Source: a virus. From it: a stretch of 43,079 nt of DNA. A model generated the notes under the pieces. It had not been told where the DNA came from, searched no databases, and was given only the letters and a program-made list of their open reading frames with translations. This document shows, one piece after another, positions 1 through 9,564 of the stretch (its first letter is position 1; the number at the start of each line of letters is the position of its first letter). The DNA lies in the IMG/VR virus record IMGVR_UViG_3300007907_000056, positions 1-43,079 of that record. One strand, given 5' to 3'. A program made the translations under genes and the position numbers.

Positions 1-168
1 TACCGTTTCGACATTTGTTCCTGTGAAATGAGCGTTTATATCTTCTACCGATATGTTAGAAGCGTTATGTGCGTCTGTCGCATCTTCCGCCTTATGTTCA
101 TCAAACTCTTCCATCGATGGAGCCACTTGCACCCACTGGGTACCATCCCAATAATTTTGTTTTGCCAT
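1..168 (-). CDS. Phage tail/baseplate-associated protein, N-terminal fragment
   Basis: The reading frame starts at an ATG at 166-168 behind a GAGG-type ribosome binding site and runs off the window after 56 codons. It begins MAKQNYWDGTQWVQVAPS, a short Trp-rich opening seen in tail fibre and neck/baseplate proteins of Gram-positive siphophages. It follows the collagen-like tail gene by 12 bp, so it is probably the next gene of the same late operon. The function cannot be set from the fragment. It could be an accessory fibre or a receptor-binding or glycan-binding protein. Confidence 0.7.
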   Translation of the reverse strand, partial: MAKQNYWDGTQWVQVAPSMEEFDEHKAEDATDAHNASNISVEDINAHFTGTNVETV

Positions 169-180
169 TTCCTCAACTCC

Positions 181-3108
181 TTAATTTGTGTCAATCCATA
201 TGAGATTTGTATTCGTTGGTGCGGTGGTTCCTGCGTGATAAGGTTTGTCTATCAACTCTGTCCAAGCTCCCCATCCCGTTTCTGCGGCATTTCCTAGACG
301 TGTGAAGATCTTACCCGTATCGGTGAAAGCGAGTTGGTTTTTCCTGCCGCCAGATGTTCCTGTCCAACGACCATCCGTTATGACGGTACAGTAAGTGCCG
401 CCAGTAAGCCCAACGGTAGCGGTAAACTTGAATTCATTATGCAGGCCACGGGTAGAGTTATAGAAACTAGGAGGGCTATCAACAGACCTTGTATCGGCAT
501 TAGTAACTGTTGTATGTGTATGGGTAGAGGGAGCAAAAGTAGTTGGCTTACTCAACACATTCGCCCATTCCACACTATCAGCAACAGCTGCACCGGGCTC
601 TCCTTTTAAATCAACATATTGATAAATTGTCTCTCCTTCAACCCTTACACCAAGTTGAGTACCGTTCCAGGTAAATTCTAAATTGTCCCCTTGTGGTCCT
701 GTAAGACCAATTGGTCCTTGTGACCCTGTGTCTCCTTTAAGTCCTTGAATACCCTGGGCTCCTGTGTCACCTTTTATTCCTTGTAACCCCTGTGGTCCAT
801 TAGCGCCCGTATCACCTTTAACTCCTTGTATTCCTTGTGTTCCCTGAGCGCCAGTTGCACCAACTGGACCTTTAATATTTCCTCGAACTGTCCAAACGCT
901 AGCTCCTGTTTTTTCTCGGACATCCCAGGTAGATGTATTTAAGTGAAAATCACCAACCACACCCCAACTAGTTGCAGGATTAGCGGTGCCTGAGTACCAG
1001 GTCTTACCGTTTAGTCCAGCGACACCTTGTATGCCTTGTATTCCCTGAATACCTTGGGAGCCAGTATCACCTTTAGTTCCCTGTGGTCCAATTGGTCCGA
1101 TTGGGCCTGTATCACCAGTATCTCCTTTTTCACCCTTAGGACCCTGTATATCAACCACTGCCATCTGTGCAACAATAAGCACATATTGGTTACCTTCTAA
1201 AGATTCAACTAAAGTAATTCCCTTTCCACCTACATTTTCAGTGAAAGAAGTTTGTGGTTGTCGTTCACCATTTACAAATAGATTTACCGCTCTAATACCT
1301 ACTGGAAATGACCAACCATCTGTCCAACTGAATGACGTTTGACCTTCAATAGAAATAAATTCTTTTTCAAACAATACATAAGACTGAGACGAACCAGGAG
1401 GACCCATTTCACCTTGCTCTCCAGTATCTCCCTTTGGTCCTTGAATACCCTGCGGTCCAGTTAATCCTATGTCACCTTGGGGACCAATTGAGCCCGTTAA
1501 ACCGATATCCCCTTTATCGCCTTTAGGACCTGTTAAACCAATTGGACCTCGAGAGCCAGTATCTCCTTTTGCACCAGTCAAACCTATTGGACCCTGCGGA
1601 CCATCATCACCAGTAAGACCCTTATCCCCTTTTAATCCTTGAGGACCGGTAGCACCAACTGGTCCCTGTATTCCTTGTGGACCAACAGGACCTGTATCAC
1701 CTTTTAAACCTTGTGGTCCCTGCGAACCCATGTCGCCTTTGATACCTTGAATTCCCTGTGCACCAGTGTCGCCTTTCAGACCTTGTGGACCCTGTAACCC
1801 GGTGTCTCCTTTGTCGCCCTTCGCTCCAGTTAATCCGATAGGACCTCGTGGACCAGCATCGCCTTGTATCCCCTGTATTCCTTGTAACCCTTGAGGTCCT
1901 ATAAGGTCGGAATATTGATAGGTGACATCGTCATCGCGTTTAACACCAAGAGACGTGCCATTCCAAACATAGTCAAGTCCTACACCGTCAGTACCATCAG
2001 TCCCAGGAGCGCCAGTTTCGCCTATTGTTCCACCTTCAGAAACAGGTTCATCTAATTCACGTTTGATTTTTTCAACGATAGTCGGCAATGGCTGTCCAAA
2101 AATAGCATCCAATTGATACCCGTCTTTTTCAACGACTTCCACAACTTCGGTGACTCGTACATGAGCAGTGCGGGTTTTTTTTGCATTTTGAACCGTTACG
2201 ATATCGCCTAAAAACCAATCCTTACCGTAAACAAATGGACCATATGTTAATACAGACGTTTCAAATGATTCAACTTTTGCGTATTCGGCTAATTTCTGTT
2301 CGCCACGATCAAGTAAGCTACCACCTAAATCAATGTCTCTAGCATCGATGTAAATCTCATTTCTTGCTAATCCGCTCGAACTACCAATAACAGCAACTTC
2401 ACGTGCAGCTCCTTCACCTTGACCTGCCACAATTGCAACATTCTTATAATCAAGGGACGATTCAATCACTTTTTGCGATTTCACGTTATCAAATTCAGCA
2501 CTAAATATAACTGGTGGATTGATGTTTTGAATATTAGTTAAATCTCGACCTTCTATCGTATCGAATATATAAGAAGTACTGTCAAACAAAACATCCCAAC
2601 CAAGACCAGAAGCTACACTTAACTTCTCTAATTCATCAGCTAAGTTTTTAAAGCGTGTCTGATAATAAAAAGAACTCCCACGATTTAAGTTGGGAGCAAT
2701 CGTTAAGTTTGAAATAATGCGTTCTACTGTTGTTGTGACCGCATTGTTATTTACAAATCGTTTCATAAGAGTTTCGGCATTCGAAGTCTGTCCATCATAC
2801 GCTTGTCCACTAGGCGGAATTGTTATCCGTTTGGCGAGCATCCCTTTCAAGTCGTACCCTCTTACAAGTAACATGTCACCACCTTTACCGTTTTCTGATG
2901 TCGTTTCCTCGATGTGTGCAATGATGCCTGTTTTATCACCACCAATACTGACAATCCGACCTTCTATTAATTCTTCCACATTCTCCATGTGTTGATTGAC
3001 AACAATCTGGAAATCACCTTGTTTATGCCAACGCTTTTTCCATATACTACTCTCAAACGCATCAATCTCTGTAATAAATTCAAACGTGTCTGAAAATATA
3101 CGGATCAT
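181..3108 (-). CDS. Tail protein: Gp37-like N-terminus, collagen-like repeats, knob-like C-terminus
   Basis: This is a 975-residue structural protein of the tail tip. Residues 1 to about 350 resemble the siphovirus ReqiPepy6 Gp37-like tail domain (start [20 protein letters not shown]). Two long Gly-X-Y blocks follow, rich in GPQG, GIQG and GDTG triplets, which in this family form collagen-like trimeric stalks. They are broken by small globular inserts, and the motif WNGT-LGV...YQY-DL appears twice, before the first block and after the last. The C-terminus looks like a pyocin-knob or fibre-tip domain and ends in IWIDTN. Sitting after the distal tail and baseplate genes fits a receptor-binding fibre or tail-associated fibre. 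The family call is firm for the collagen part and moderate for the ends. Confidence 0.85.
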   Translation of the reverse strand: MIRIFSDTFEFITEIDAFESSIWKKRWHKQGDFQIVVNQHMENVEELIEGRIVSIGGDKTGIIAHIEETTSENGKGGDMLLVRGYDLKGMLAKRITIPPSGQAYDGQTSNAETLMKRFVNNNAVTTTVERIISNLTIAPNLNRGSSFYYQTRFKNLADELEKLSVASGLGWDVLFDSTSYIFDTIEGRDLTNIQNINPPVIFSAEFDNVKSQKVIESSLDYKNVAIVAGQGEGAAREVAVIGSSSGLARNEIYIDARDIDLGGSLLDRGEQKLAEYAKVESFETSVLTYGPFVYGKDWFLGDIVTVQNAKKTRTAHVRVTEVVEVVEKDGYQLDAIFGQPLPTIVEKIKRELDEPVSEGGTIGETGAPGTDGTDGVGLDYVWNGTSLGVKRDDDVTYQYSDLIGPQGLQGIQGIQGDAGPRGPIGLTGAKGDKGDTGLQGPQGLKGDTGAQGIQGIKGDMGSQGPQGLKGDTGPVGPQGIQGPVGATGPQGLKGDKGLTGDDGPQGPIGLTGAKGDTGSRGPIGLTGPKGDKGDIGLTGSIGPQGDIGLTGPQGIQGPKGDTGEQGEMGPPGSSQSYVLFEKEFISIEGQTSFSWTDGWSFPVGIRAVNLFVNGERQPQTSFTENVGGKGITLVESLEGNQYVLIVAQMAVVDIQGPKGEKGDTGDTGPIGPIGPQGTKGDTGSQGIQGIQGIQGVAGLNGKTWYSGTANPATSWGVVGDFHLNTSTWDVREKTGASVWTVRGNIKGPVGATGAQGTQGIQGVKGDTGANGPQGLQGIKGDTGAQGIQGLKGDTGSQGPIGLTGPQGDNLEFTWNGTQLGVRVEGETIYQYVDLKGEPGAAVADSVEWANVLSKPTTFAPSTHTHTTVTNADTRSVDSPPSFYNSTRGLHNEFKFTATVGLTGGTYCTVITDGRWTGTSGGRKNQLAFTDTGKIFTRLGNAAETGWGAWTELIDKPYHAGTTAPTNTNLIWIDTN

Positions 3109-3146
3109 TCATTTCACCTCAATTCACGTTACGACTTTTGAACCTA

Positions 3147-3791
3147 TTAATTCGTATCAATCCAGATATCTTTATCTTTCGGATTTGTGGGTGCTGTGCT
3201 TTGTACACTAATCATCATTCCCCCAAGTGCTGGTGCTTCTGTTTGAATTGACGCAATAAAGTCATCCCATTCAGCTTGGAAAACATCTGTAGGCACTTGA
3301 ACCATACTTGAGACAACTCCACACAACGATTGATCTAATCGTTCATCCGTGACCGTTGCAATAACTGTTGTTCCTGCGTTTACTCTTACTTGTGCAAGAC
3401 TTAATTCATAGATTAAATCGTTTCGTTCAAGTGTTGGCACTAATGGTGTAGTTGCCGGCACACCTTCTTTAACAACTACGCGTATGTCACGATTAGCGAT
3501 GTTGCGATTTAATCGAATAACGACACGGTCAATTCGTGGAAATGATGCGTTACCTGTTGCGTGAGTTAATTCGATTGGTGCAGTGTTTCGGTATAAATAA
3601 CCCTCCGCAAATGCAGCACCAATTTCAACACTTGAAACAAGTCCAACACCTTTCGACACTTTTAAAGACGGTAAATTATTTCGATAAAATACACCGTTCG
3701 TGAGTAACTCATGATAATACTTCGCAAAATCAGCAGCAGTCACTTCACGATCTGCGCCCACAGAGTCAAACATAAAAAATTCTTCTGCCAT
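3147..3791 (-). CDS. Phage baseplate/tail structural protein
   Basis: The product has 214 residues. The N-terminus (MAEEFFMFDSVGADREVTAA) and the following strand-rich segment resemble a common Gram-positive phage structural protein placed between the distal tail protein and the fibre. The middle contains the pattern RIDRVVIRLNRN typical of that family. The last residues, TAPTN...DIWIDTN, match the C-terminus of the neighbouring fibre gene, which suggests a shared small module. It starts at ATG behind a GGTGAG-type site and lies in the late operon. The role is inferred from position: a baseplate component or fibre adaptor. Confidence 0.75.
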   Translation of the reverse strand: MAEEFFMFDSVGADREVTAADFAKYYHELLTNGVFYRNNLPSLKVSKGVGLVSSVEIGAAFAEGYLYRNTAPIELTHATGNASFPRIDRVVIRLNRNIANRDIRVVVKEGVPATTPLVPTLERNDLIYELSLAQVRVNAGTTVIATVTDERLDQSLCGVVSSMVQVPTDVFQAEWDDFIASIQTEAPALGGMMISVQSTAPTNPKDKDIWIDTN

Positions 3792-3807
3792 TCATCTCAC
3801 CTCACTT

Positions 3808-4680
3808 TTATACTGCTAAATATCTCGGATAAAACTTAATCGTTACAGGTGCCTTTTCAAAATCTGCACCGGTTGAGTAGGTGAGCAAGTTATTACCCGA
3901 ATCCAATTGGAAAAATGTGCTTTGAAGATTGATATAGTTAAAAGCATTTGTTCGTGTTCCATCAACTGCTATTTTCTCCACACGTTTTTTTCCAAATGCG
4001 GTACTGATCCATAGCTTTTCACCATCTAACAAACTCTGTGCTACTTCAATGAATTTTCCTGTTGTTTCGTTTTCAATGCGAATAGGTGAAGTTGCTGGAC
4101 CTTCAAATGTAACTTCGATTGGGGTTGGTGAATCTCCCTCATTGACGACTATTCTCGATTTTGCTGTCGAATCTTGATTACCAAATATGGTTGGTAAAAT
4201 TAAAGGAAAGGTTAAACCTCCACTAAATGTTACTAGTTGTTCAATGTGTTCATTTTCCGAACGCCAATATGGGTTAGATGCGACAAATGTAACTATGCCT
4301 TTTTGCAAGACTTCTGTTCGATTGCGAGATCCATCTGGGAAAAACGGAACAGACTCAGCATTAACCTCAATTTCTCTTATTACAAATCCATTTTCATAAC
4401 GCAAGATTCCGTTATTCAACTTAGGGTTTAGCACTCTACCTAATCTAGTACGAGATTCAGAAATATCAGAGTATGTGTCACCTGTAATGAGGAACTGGAT
4501 AGGTATTATTCGCTCGTCTAATACACTACCGATCAGTGTACTACCATCTTGATACGGTGCTTTCTGTCTTTGTGTATTTGCATTAACATCCCCCAAACCA
4601 TCAACACTGACTAAATAAAAAGGTGGGCCATCAAATGTGACAGACTCACCTTTCGTATTTGTAAAGGTTAACTTCTCCAT
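3808..4680 (-). CDS. Distal tail protein (Dit/Sipho_tail family)
   Basis: The product has 290 residues with the N-terminal pattern of the Sipho_tail family: MEKLTFTNTKGESV, then a GPPFYLVSVDGLG strand region and QKAPYQDGSTLIGSVLDER. Dit proteins form the hexameric hub joining the tail tube to the baseplate. The central stretch NPYWRSENE is also typical. The gene begins right after the tape-measure stop codon, the usual Dit position in SPP1- and TP901-1-like phages. The C-terminal half is a galectin-like or beta-sandwich region by family knowledge. Confidence 0.88.
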   Translation of the reverse strand: MEKLTFTNTKGESVTFDGPPFYLVSVDGLGDVNANTQRQKAPYQDGSTLIGSVLDERIIPIQFLITGDTYSDISESRTRLGRVLNPKLNNGILRYENGFVIREIEVNAESVPFFPDGSRNRTEVLQKGIVTFVASNPYWRSENEHIEQLVTFSGGLTFPLILPTIFGNQDSTAKSRIVVNEGDSPTPIEVTFEGPATSPIRIENETTGKFIEVAQSLLDGEKLWISTAFGKKRVEKIAVDGTRTNAFNYINLQSTFFQLDSGNNLLTYSTGADFEKAPVTIKFYPRYLAV

Positions 4681-7518
4681 TTAGACCCCCCATTCCATTG
4701 CCAGTTGCCGGCTTGCTTTTAATTGTTCATTCTTGATCTCGCTTGGTGATAAAGGTGTATTTGAATTTATTTCTATGTTTTGGACTATTCCTCCACCTGT
4801 TTGTCCGATGCCTTTGTGATTCACTGACATATCCACACTCAACTCTTGTTTGATTTGACGTTTTAAAGAATCAATTTGGGAATGCGTATCTAAAGGGCTC
4901 ATTTGTAAGTCGCTCATTTGTATTGCTAATTCTGGCGAGAAAGCATTAGTTAGTCTAGTGGCCATATCAGATACTGAATTAACGGCTAAATGGCTTGTTT
5001 TGTTAATACCATTGACGATACCTGGTGCAAACCATTTTGAAATATTTTCAAAGGCACGCGATGGAGAATGAGTATCCGTATCTTGTTTAAATCTTGCTAG
5101 TAAACCCTTGGCAAAGCCACCAATGGCATCTAGACCCTCACTTATTTTTCCGGTTATTCCACTAATAACCCCTGCAATTAAATCGGCTCCTGCTTGTTTC
5201 ATTTTTCCTACAAAGGATAGAATCACGTCAGGCATTTCTCCGAACTTTTCTGAGAGTTTTTTAACTATCTCACCTAAAACTGTTACAAAGAATGATTTTA
5301 TCGTACCCCAAATTTTACTTATTGTTTCCTTAGAAAGAGCCATTTGTTTGGAGATGGCATCTTTCATCCCTTGAAAGTCACCTGTCACTAAGGCTTTCAA
5401 GAAACTTAATATATTGGTAAACGTACCCTTAATATAATTCCAAACGGTCTGTATTATAGTCTTTACGCTTTCCATGTAAGACATGATAATGTTGTAAATG
5501 GCCGGGAATTTTTCTTGTATATAGCCCATGATTTTTGCGACTGTATCAACTACAAAGGTACTTACAGCTTTCCAAACTTTAATGGTTACTTCTTTAATTT
5601 TGTCCCAGTTTGCAATGATCAAAATAGCTAAACCAACAATTGCGCCAATAACCCAACCAATAGGACCGAGTGCAATAAACCAAGCTGCTGCCATACGTCC
5701 TGCTTGCAGTAAGGATTGGACACCCATCCAAACCCATTTAGCAACCATTAATGCGGCTGTTTTAACCATTTGAGCACTAGTTATGAGCATAGATTTAAGC
5801 ATCATACCCATTCCGAGTACAAACTTCGCTCTCATTAATGCCGTAGCTGTCCATATTGCTGTAGCTGCACCGCCAAATAATGTACCGAATGCGATAATAT
5901 TAGGAGCAATTGCAATCAATAAACCTGTCATTAGTAAAACCGCGGCACCGATTTTTCCCAATATTGGATGGTTTTTCATCATTTCATTTGACCAAGCTAT
6001 AAAACCATTCACTAATTCAAGTATTTTCTCTCCCATTGGTGCAAGAGCAATACCTATATTTACAATAGCCGTAATTATATTACCTATCGTAGAGACAACA
6101 GTAGGACCATTCGTTTTTATGTAACTGATAAAGTCCTGGAATGCTTGATTTTCAGATAGGGTTGACGACCATTCTCTAAATCGTTTCATCATATCTTGTA
6201 AACTTGTCATCATATCTGCAGAAGATGGAGCGAATGCAGCAAACGTGTTAATGATCCCTTTAAACGCATCTCCGAATATGGCACGTATCTTAGGCATGTT
6301 GGTATTGACATAATCCACAAAAGTTTGAAACTTCTTGCTTTCACTTAATCCAGCAGCCCATTCAGCGAATCTCTCTGACATGGATTGAAACCCTTTTGCT
6401 GTACTTTCAGATAATGGACCAAACGCTACCATCATACTCAATACGCCTTGAGTGAAGTTGCCGAACGCTTTTCCGATAGTTTCAAGCATAGGTCCTGCCG
6501 TTGTGTTCAGGTATTTAAAGAAAGCCATCATGCTTTCGCCCTTCAACGCTTTACCTAAACTAGTTGTCAAACTCTGTACGGCTGTTACCGCTCCTCGGAA
6601 TAGTGGTATTGTCCGCCCTAGCACATCCCCCATAATCCCTAAGAAATCCGTAAAGATTTTAATTGTTGGTTTCTGCAAATTATCAGATAACTTTTTCCAC
6701 ACGCTGTTTAATTTGTTCATTGCTTTGAGTGCTGATGTTTGCTCTTTATTTAGGGATCCTTGAACTTGGGCGAGCTCTTCTAATAACTTAGCCCGTTTCT
6801 TCTCATCGGTTTCTCCTGCAAGCTTTTCTTGAATATCTTTAATGTCAGACGAAGCACCGAATACATCTTTGAGATTAGATACCGCAATAGCTGTGAACGC
6901 TCCTGCTGCAATACCTGCTGCACCGAAAGCTGATGCTAATGCAAAGGTTGAACCCGCTAAAGTACCAACCATAGGACCAAGCTGACCAATCAATCCGACT
7001 AACGTTGAGATTAGAGGTACCAGCGCAGGGGCTAATGATATTCCAATACCCCTAAAGGTCGTGGAGATCAGTTCACCCATACTTCTTATGTTTGATGCGA
7101 CTCTTCCTAGAGTTGCTTGGAATTTTTTAATACGTGCTTCAATTACGATAACTACTTTCTCGCGTGCAAGGTTTCTAGCCACTACTGCAACTTCAGCGGC
7201 TTTTCTCATGAAACGAGATATGTCAGCACCTATTGACTTGTCAGCAGGTCTTAAAACAATCTTTGTTTCTGCTTCTACTTCGCGCAAATTCCACATAAAC
7301 TCGCTAATATCAGCGCCAATATGTTTATTAGATTTCTGAGTGAATTCTTTAACCTTCGCATCAGCTTCACGCAAACCCCACATTAGGTCGTCAATGTCCA
7401 CGTCTATTGGTTTAACTGCTTCCATAGCTGTTTCCTTGACTTTCCTATCAACCTGTTTCATTTTGTTTTGAAAGTCTTTTATTTTCGCACCAATTAAGGC
7501 CTGGAAGTTTTCAATCAT
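4681..7518 (-). CDS. Tail tape measure protein
   Basis: The product has 945 residues, the largest helical protein of the window apart from the collagen fibre. Three short repeats near the N-terminus (roughly residues 35-105) share the pattern IGADIS-FM-.LREVEAE. Hydrophobic segments follow near residues 160-215 and 520-660, as expected for a tape measure that is later ejected. The C-terminal region has DTHSPSRAFENISKWFAPGI, a common motif in this family. Its position just after the frameshifted tail chaperones and before Dit is diagnostic. The length would set tail length. The start ATG follows AGGAGG. Confidence 0.93.
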   Translation of the reverse strand: MIENFQALIGAKIKDFQNKMKQVDRKVKETAMEAVKPIDVDIDDLMWGLREADAKVKEFTQKSNKHIGADISEFMWNLREVEAETKIVLRPADKSIGADISRFMRKAAEVAVVARNLAREKVVIVIEARIKKFQATLGRVASNIRSMGELISTTFRGIGISLAPALVPLISTLVGLIGQLGPMVGTLAGSTFALASAFGAAGIAAGAFTAIAVSNLKDVFGASSDIKDIQEKLAGETDEKKRAKLLEELAQVQGSLNKEQTSALKAMNKLNSVWKKLSDNLQKPTIKIFTDFLGIMGDVLGRTIPLFRGAVTAVQSLTTSLGKALKGESMMAFFKYLNTTAGPMLETIGKAFGNFTQGVLSMMVAFGPLSESTAKGFQSMSERFAEWAAGLSESKKFQTFVDYVNTNMPKIRAIFGDAFKGIINTFAAFAPSSADMMTSLQDMMKRFREWSSTLSENQAFQDFISYIKTNGPTVVSTIGNIITAIVNIGIALAPMGEKILELVNGFIAWSNEMMKNHPILGKIGAAVLLMTGLLIAIAPNIIAFGTLFGGAATAIWTATALMRAKFVLGMGMMLKSMLITSAQMVKTAALMVAKWVWMGVQSLLQAGRMAAAWFIALGPIGWVIGAIVGLAILIIANWDKIKEVTIKVWKAVSTFVVDTVAKIMGYIQEKFPAIYNIIMSYMESVKTIIQTVWNYIKGTFTNILSFLKALVTGDFQGMKDAISKQMALSKETISKIWGTIKSFFVTVLGEIVKKLSEKFGEMPDVILSFVGKMKQAGADLIAGVISGITGKISEGLDAIGGFAKGLLARFKQDTDTHSPSRAFENISKWFAPGIVNGINKTSHLAVNSVSDMATRLTNAFSPELAIQMSDLQMSPLDTHSQIDSLKRQIKQELSVDMSVNHKGIGQTGGGIVQNIEINSNTPLSPSEIKNEQLKASRQLAMEWGV

Positions 7519-7534
7519 GCTTGTTTCCTCCTTT

Positions 7535-7990
7535 CTATTCTGGTTTATATGTCTTCATAGCCTCTTTTGCTTTGTGATAACGTTCGAGATTCATAGGTTC
7601 TTTCTTACCGTTTTCATCTTTACTCATTTCCTGTCTTGCCTTATCTGAATCATATACATCTTTTAATTTAATACGTTTTTTACCCTTCACTTTTGCACTA
7701 AAGATTGCTGATGCGGCACTCAGTTCATAAGCATCTATCTTCCTTAACTGTGCACCAGTTATAAAATTTTTAAATTCCCGAGGAGTCCAGGAATATATCA
7801 GCTCTAAATCATAGACTCCTAAATAATGAGATGAGTCTATTTGTAGTTGGTCGTAATCTATTCCGATAGTTCTTTTCGGGCTTCCTCCATCACGTTGAAC
7901 ATCTTGAGGTTTTCCTGTTTCTCTTCTTCCGTCTTGCCTGTCTCCTTCATTACCGCTAAGTTCTTCCAGAAGTTTTTGGCTTGTTTCTTG
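7535..7990 (-). CDS. Tail assembly chaperone, frameshift extension (gpT-like)
   Basis: This frame has no start codon of its own. It overlaps the 3' part of the upstream chaperone gene in the -1 frame and continues about 107 codons past that gene's stop. It encodes segments such as IDYDQLQIDSSHYLGVYDLE and SWTPREFKNFI, the latter matching the tail-chaperone T-domain pattern, and ends TYKPE. In many siphophages G and GT chaperones are made by -1 slippage. The canonical heptamer T-TTT-TTC lies in the correct frame at 7990-7996. The -1 frame is open from there to the stop at 7535, giving a predicted 258-residue fusion. A second weaker slip candidate, CGA-AAA-GAA, lies near 7870-7878. Which site is used is unknown. 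Confidence 0.8.
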   Translation of the reverse strand, partial: QETSQKLLEELSGNEGDRQDGRRETGKPQDVQRDGGSPKRTIGIDYDQLQIDSSHYLGVYDLELIYSWTPREFKNFITGAQLRKIDAYELSAASAIFSAKVKGKKRIKLKDVYDSDKARQEMSKDENGKKEPMNLERYHKAKEAMKTYKPE

Positions 7991-8310
7991 AAAAAACCCG
8001 ATTGATCTACCGCATTAAAGGCTTCCTTAAATAATTGTTCCGTATCTCCATCTACATCAATTTTTGCTTCAATGGCGGCTTCAATATCAGCTAATGGGGG
8101 CTTTTCCTTGCCCTTATACTCAAGAGCACAATCCCAAAAAGCGACAAGATATTTATTCGAATACTGAAGTAGGTTCATATACAAATTCATAAATCCTCCA
8201 GTATTATTCCCTTTTGAATCTTTGTCGTCATATTTATCATCCGCCAAGCGATCAAACTTGAATGTACATTTACCTTCATATTCAGTCCCATTAATAGTGA
8301 GTTTTGCCAT
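7858..8310 (-). CDS. Tail assembly chaperone (gpG-like)
   Basis: The product has 150 residues starting MAKLTINGTEYEGKCTFKFD, with ATG at 8308-8310 behind GAGGAGG. A longer in-frame extension upstream runs across a terminator and is not the start. The fold family is the phage tail assembly chaperone that coats the tape measure before tube assembly. Its 3' part overlaps a second open frame used by -1 frameshifting. It lies between the major tail protein and the tape measure, the conserved position. The hairpin upstream may keep its level below that of the tail tube protein. Confidence 0.88.
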   Translation of the reverse strand: MAKLTINGTEYEGKCTFKFDRLADDKYDDKDSKGNNTGGFMNLYMNLLQYSNKYLVAFWDCALEYKGKEKPPLADIEAAIEAKIDVDGDTEQLFKEAFNAVDQSGFFKKQAKNFWKNLAVMKETGKTEEEKQENLKMFNVMEEARKELSE

Positions 8311-8341
8311 GTTCCTAATTCCTCCTCTGAAATTCAAAAAT

Positions 8342-8378
8342 AAGTTAAATAAAAAAGAACCACTAGTATAGTGGTTCT
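8342..8378 (-). terminator. Rho-independent terminator after the major tail protein gene
   Basis: On the minus strand AGAACCACTATACTAGTGGTTCT forms a stem of about 9-10 bp, followed by TTTTTTATTT. It lies 6 bp past the stop of the tail tube extension and about 30 bp before the chaperone start. That fits partial termination that makes abundant tail tube mRNA and less chaperone/tape-measure mRNA. Confidence 0.85.
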
Positions 8379-8383
8379 CAACC

Positions 8384-8635
8384 TTATAGGGTGGTTGCTG
8401 TAACCTTGTTGCTTCTTCCAGACTCAATTGTATTAACTACTGCTGTCACTTCAAACTCATAACTAGTTGCAGTTGTAAGTCCAGTAGCGGTGTAAGTAGT
8501 TGTTGCGATGTCTGTTCCAACCTGAACATTGTCTTGATATATACGATAAGTGACCCCACTACCATCTACAGCAGTCCACGATAACGGAACACTATTACTC
8601 GTCGATGTGCCTGCTGTTAGGTTAGTGGGGGCATT
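8384..8635 (-). CDS. Ig/FN3-like C-terminal domain of the major tail protein (+1 frame)
   Basis: This is an 83-residue fibronectin type III-like domain: APTNLTAGTSTSNSVPLSW, then YRIYQDN, then YEFEVTAV and a final SNKVTATTL. It is in the +1 frame relative to the major tail protein and directly overlaps its stop. No ribosome binding site or start codon lies at the domain boundary. The overlap reads CCC TAA, which lets a proline tRNA slip from CCC to CCT and continue. This arrangement is known from Listeria phage PSA and other siphophages. The expected product is a 256-residue minor form of the tail tube protein that displays the domain on the tail surface. Confidence 0.82.
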   Translation of the reverse strand, partial: NAPTNLTAGTSTSNSVPLSWTAVDGSGVTYRIYQDNVQVGTDIATTTYTATGLTTATSYEFEVTAVVNTIESGRSNKVTATTL

Positions 8636-9155
8636 AGGGCGTAGTTGTTTGTTCTGGGAATTCACCAGTAGCTGCACCTGGAGCTTCAAATCCATATGTT
8701 GCAAACTCAATAACTTCTGGTGGTAGAGCTGTAAGTTCTCCTTCTTGTGTTGAACCTATTACCTGTACAGTTGCAGAGATTTCTACAAAACCTTCTGATG
8801 CGGATTTCTCTACACTTTCTACGATTACATATGCAAATACTGAATTATGCTTGCCTGTTGCATTTAAGTTAATGTCAACTTCCCAGACTTTAAGCTGCTT
8901 TTTGTTTTTAATTGCATCGAGTACTGCCTTTTGACCCGCATCAGTTGAATCACCGTAAGCAGTAAATTCGAACGATTCCTTATTCTGACCATACCCTACA
9001 AGACGACCAAATTTAGTCGTTTCATCGATAATGTCATTTTCAATCGAGTAGCTATTGTCTGTTAAATGACCAATAACTAAGCCTTCTGCTGCAAGTGCGG
9101 CATCCGTTGACTGTACTAATAGAATGGTATCTTTACCATTTTGCATAGCGTTCAC
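8634..9155 (-). CDS. Major tail protein (tail tube)
   Basis: The short form has 173 residues. The sequence (KDTILLVQSTDAALAAEGLV, then FEFTAYGDSTDAGQKAVLDA and ending TTTP) fits the TP901-1/phi13-type major tail protein family that polymerises into the tail tube. The stop TAA directly follows a CCC proline codon, giving a slippery +1 site that adds an FN3-like domain. It lies between the tail terminator gene and the chaperones. The start is uncertain by one or two codons (an in-frame ATG at residue 4). Confidence 0.9.
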   Translation of the reverse strand: MNAMQNGKDTILLVQSTDAALAAEGLVIGHLTDNSYSIENDIIDETTKFGRLVGYGQNKESFEFTAYGDSTDAGQKAVLDAIKNKKQLKVWEVDINLNATGKHNSVFAYVIVESVEKSASEGFVEISATVQVIGSTQEGELTALPPEVIEFATYGFEAPGAATGEFPEQTTTP

Positions 9156-9158
9156 TCC

Positions 9159-9563
9159 CTATGTGTTTTGTATTGTGTATTTCATTCGTAAGATTCCATG
9201 ACGAATGCGTGGATCTAAATCATCAATAACTCGTATGGCATCAACCTCTACTTTACGAATCACGAAACCTTCCAACGTCATCTGTATAGCCAGTGCTTTT
9301 AAACACAGGTTTAAAATGTCAATCGCTTCTTTTTTCCCTTCGTAATCACTCCACGCATGGATAACGATTGATAGTTCTTCTCCAAACTTTTGTTTGGTCG
9401 TGAATGGAAGCATTGTAGGCTCGCCAATTGTAATGTATGGGTGTAACTGATCTTCTCCTACTGCATCAAAAACGCCTGTTACCTTTTCCAAAACAGCTGG
9501 ATCAGATGACAGACGTTGAAATATGCCTTCTTGGAGACTAAACATAGCGGTTTGAATCGTCAT
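9159..9563 (-). CDS. Tail terminator/completion protein (DUF3168-like)
   Basis: The product has 134 residues. The pattern TAMFSLQEGIFQRLSSDPAV, then HPYITIGEPT and a later IVIHAWSDYEGKKEA, is characteristic of the DUF3168 tail completion family (SPP1 gp17-like). These form a ring that ends tail tube growth and joins the head. It sits immediately upstream of the major tail protein, the usual place. Confidence 0.88.
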   Translation of the reverse strand: MTIQTAMFSLQEGIFQRLSSDPAVLEKVTGVFDAVGEDQLHPYITIGEPTMLPFTTKQKFGEELSIVIHAWSDYEGKKEAIDILNLCLKALAIQMTLEGFVIRKVEVDAIRVIDDLDPRIRHGILRMKYTIQNT

Positions 9564-9564
9564 A

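Noticed and set aside
700-2040. Tandem DNA repeat array
   Set aside because: The repetition reflects Gly-X-Y protein triplets with varied codons. It is a coding collagen-like region.
5108-7339. Plus-strand open frames across the tape measure gene
   Set aside because: They are antisense shadows of a clear minus-strand gene, with no start signals and hydrophobic low-complexity translation.
8311-8427. N-terminal extension of the tail chaperone
   Set aside because: It reads through the terminator and lacks a ribosome binding site. GAGGAGG marks the ATG at 8310.
8384-8710. Independent FN3-domain gene starting upstream at 8710
   Set aside because: The upstream part overlaps the tail tube gene in another frame and has no ribosome binding site. 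The CCC-TAA overlap explains the domain as a frameshift product.
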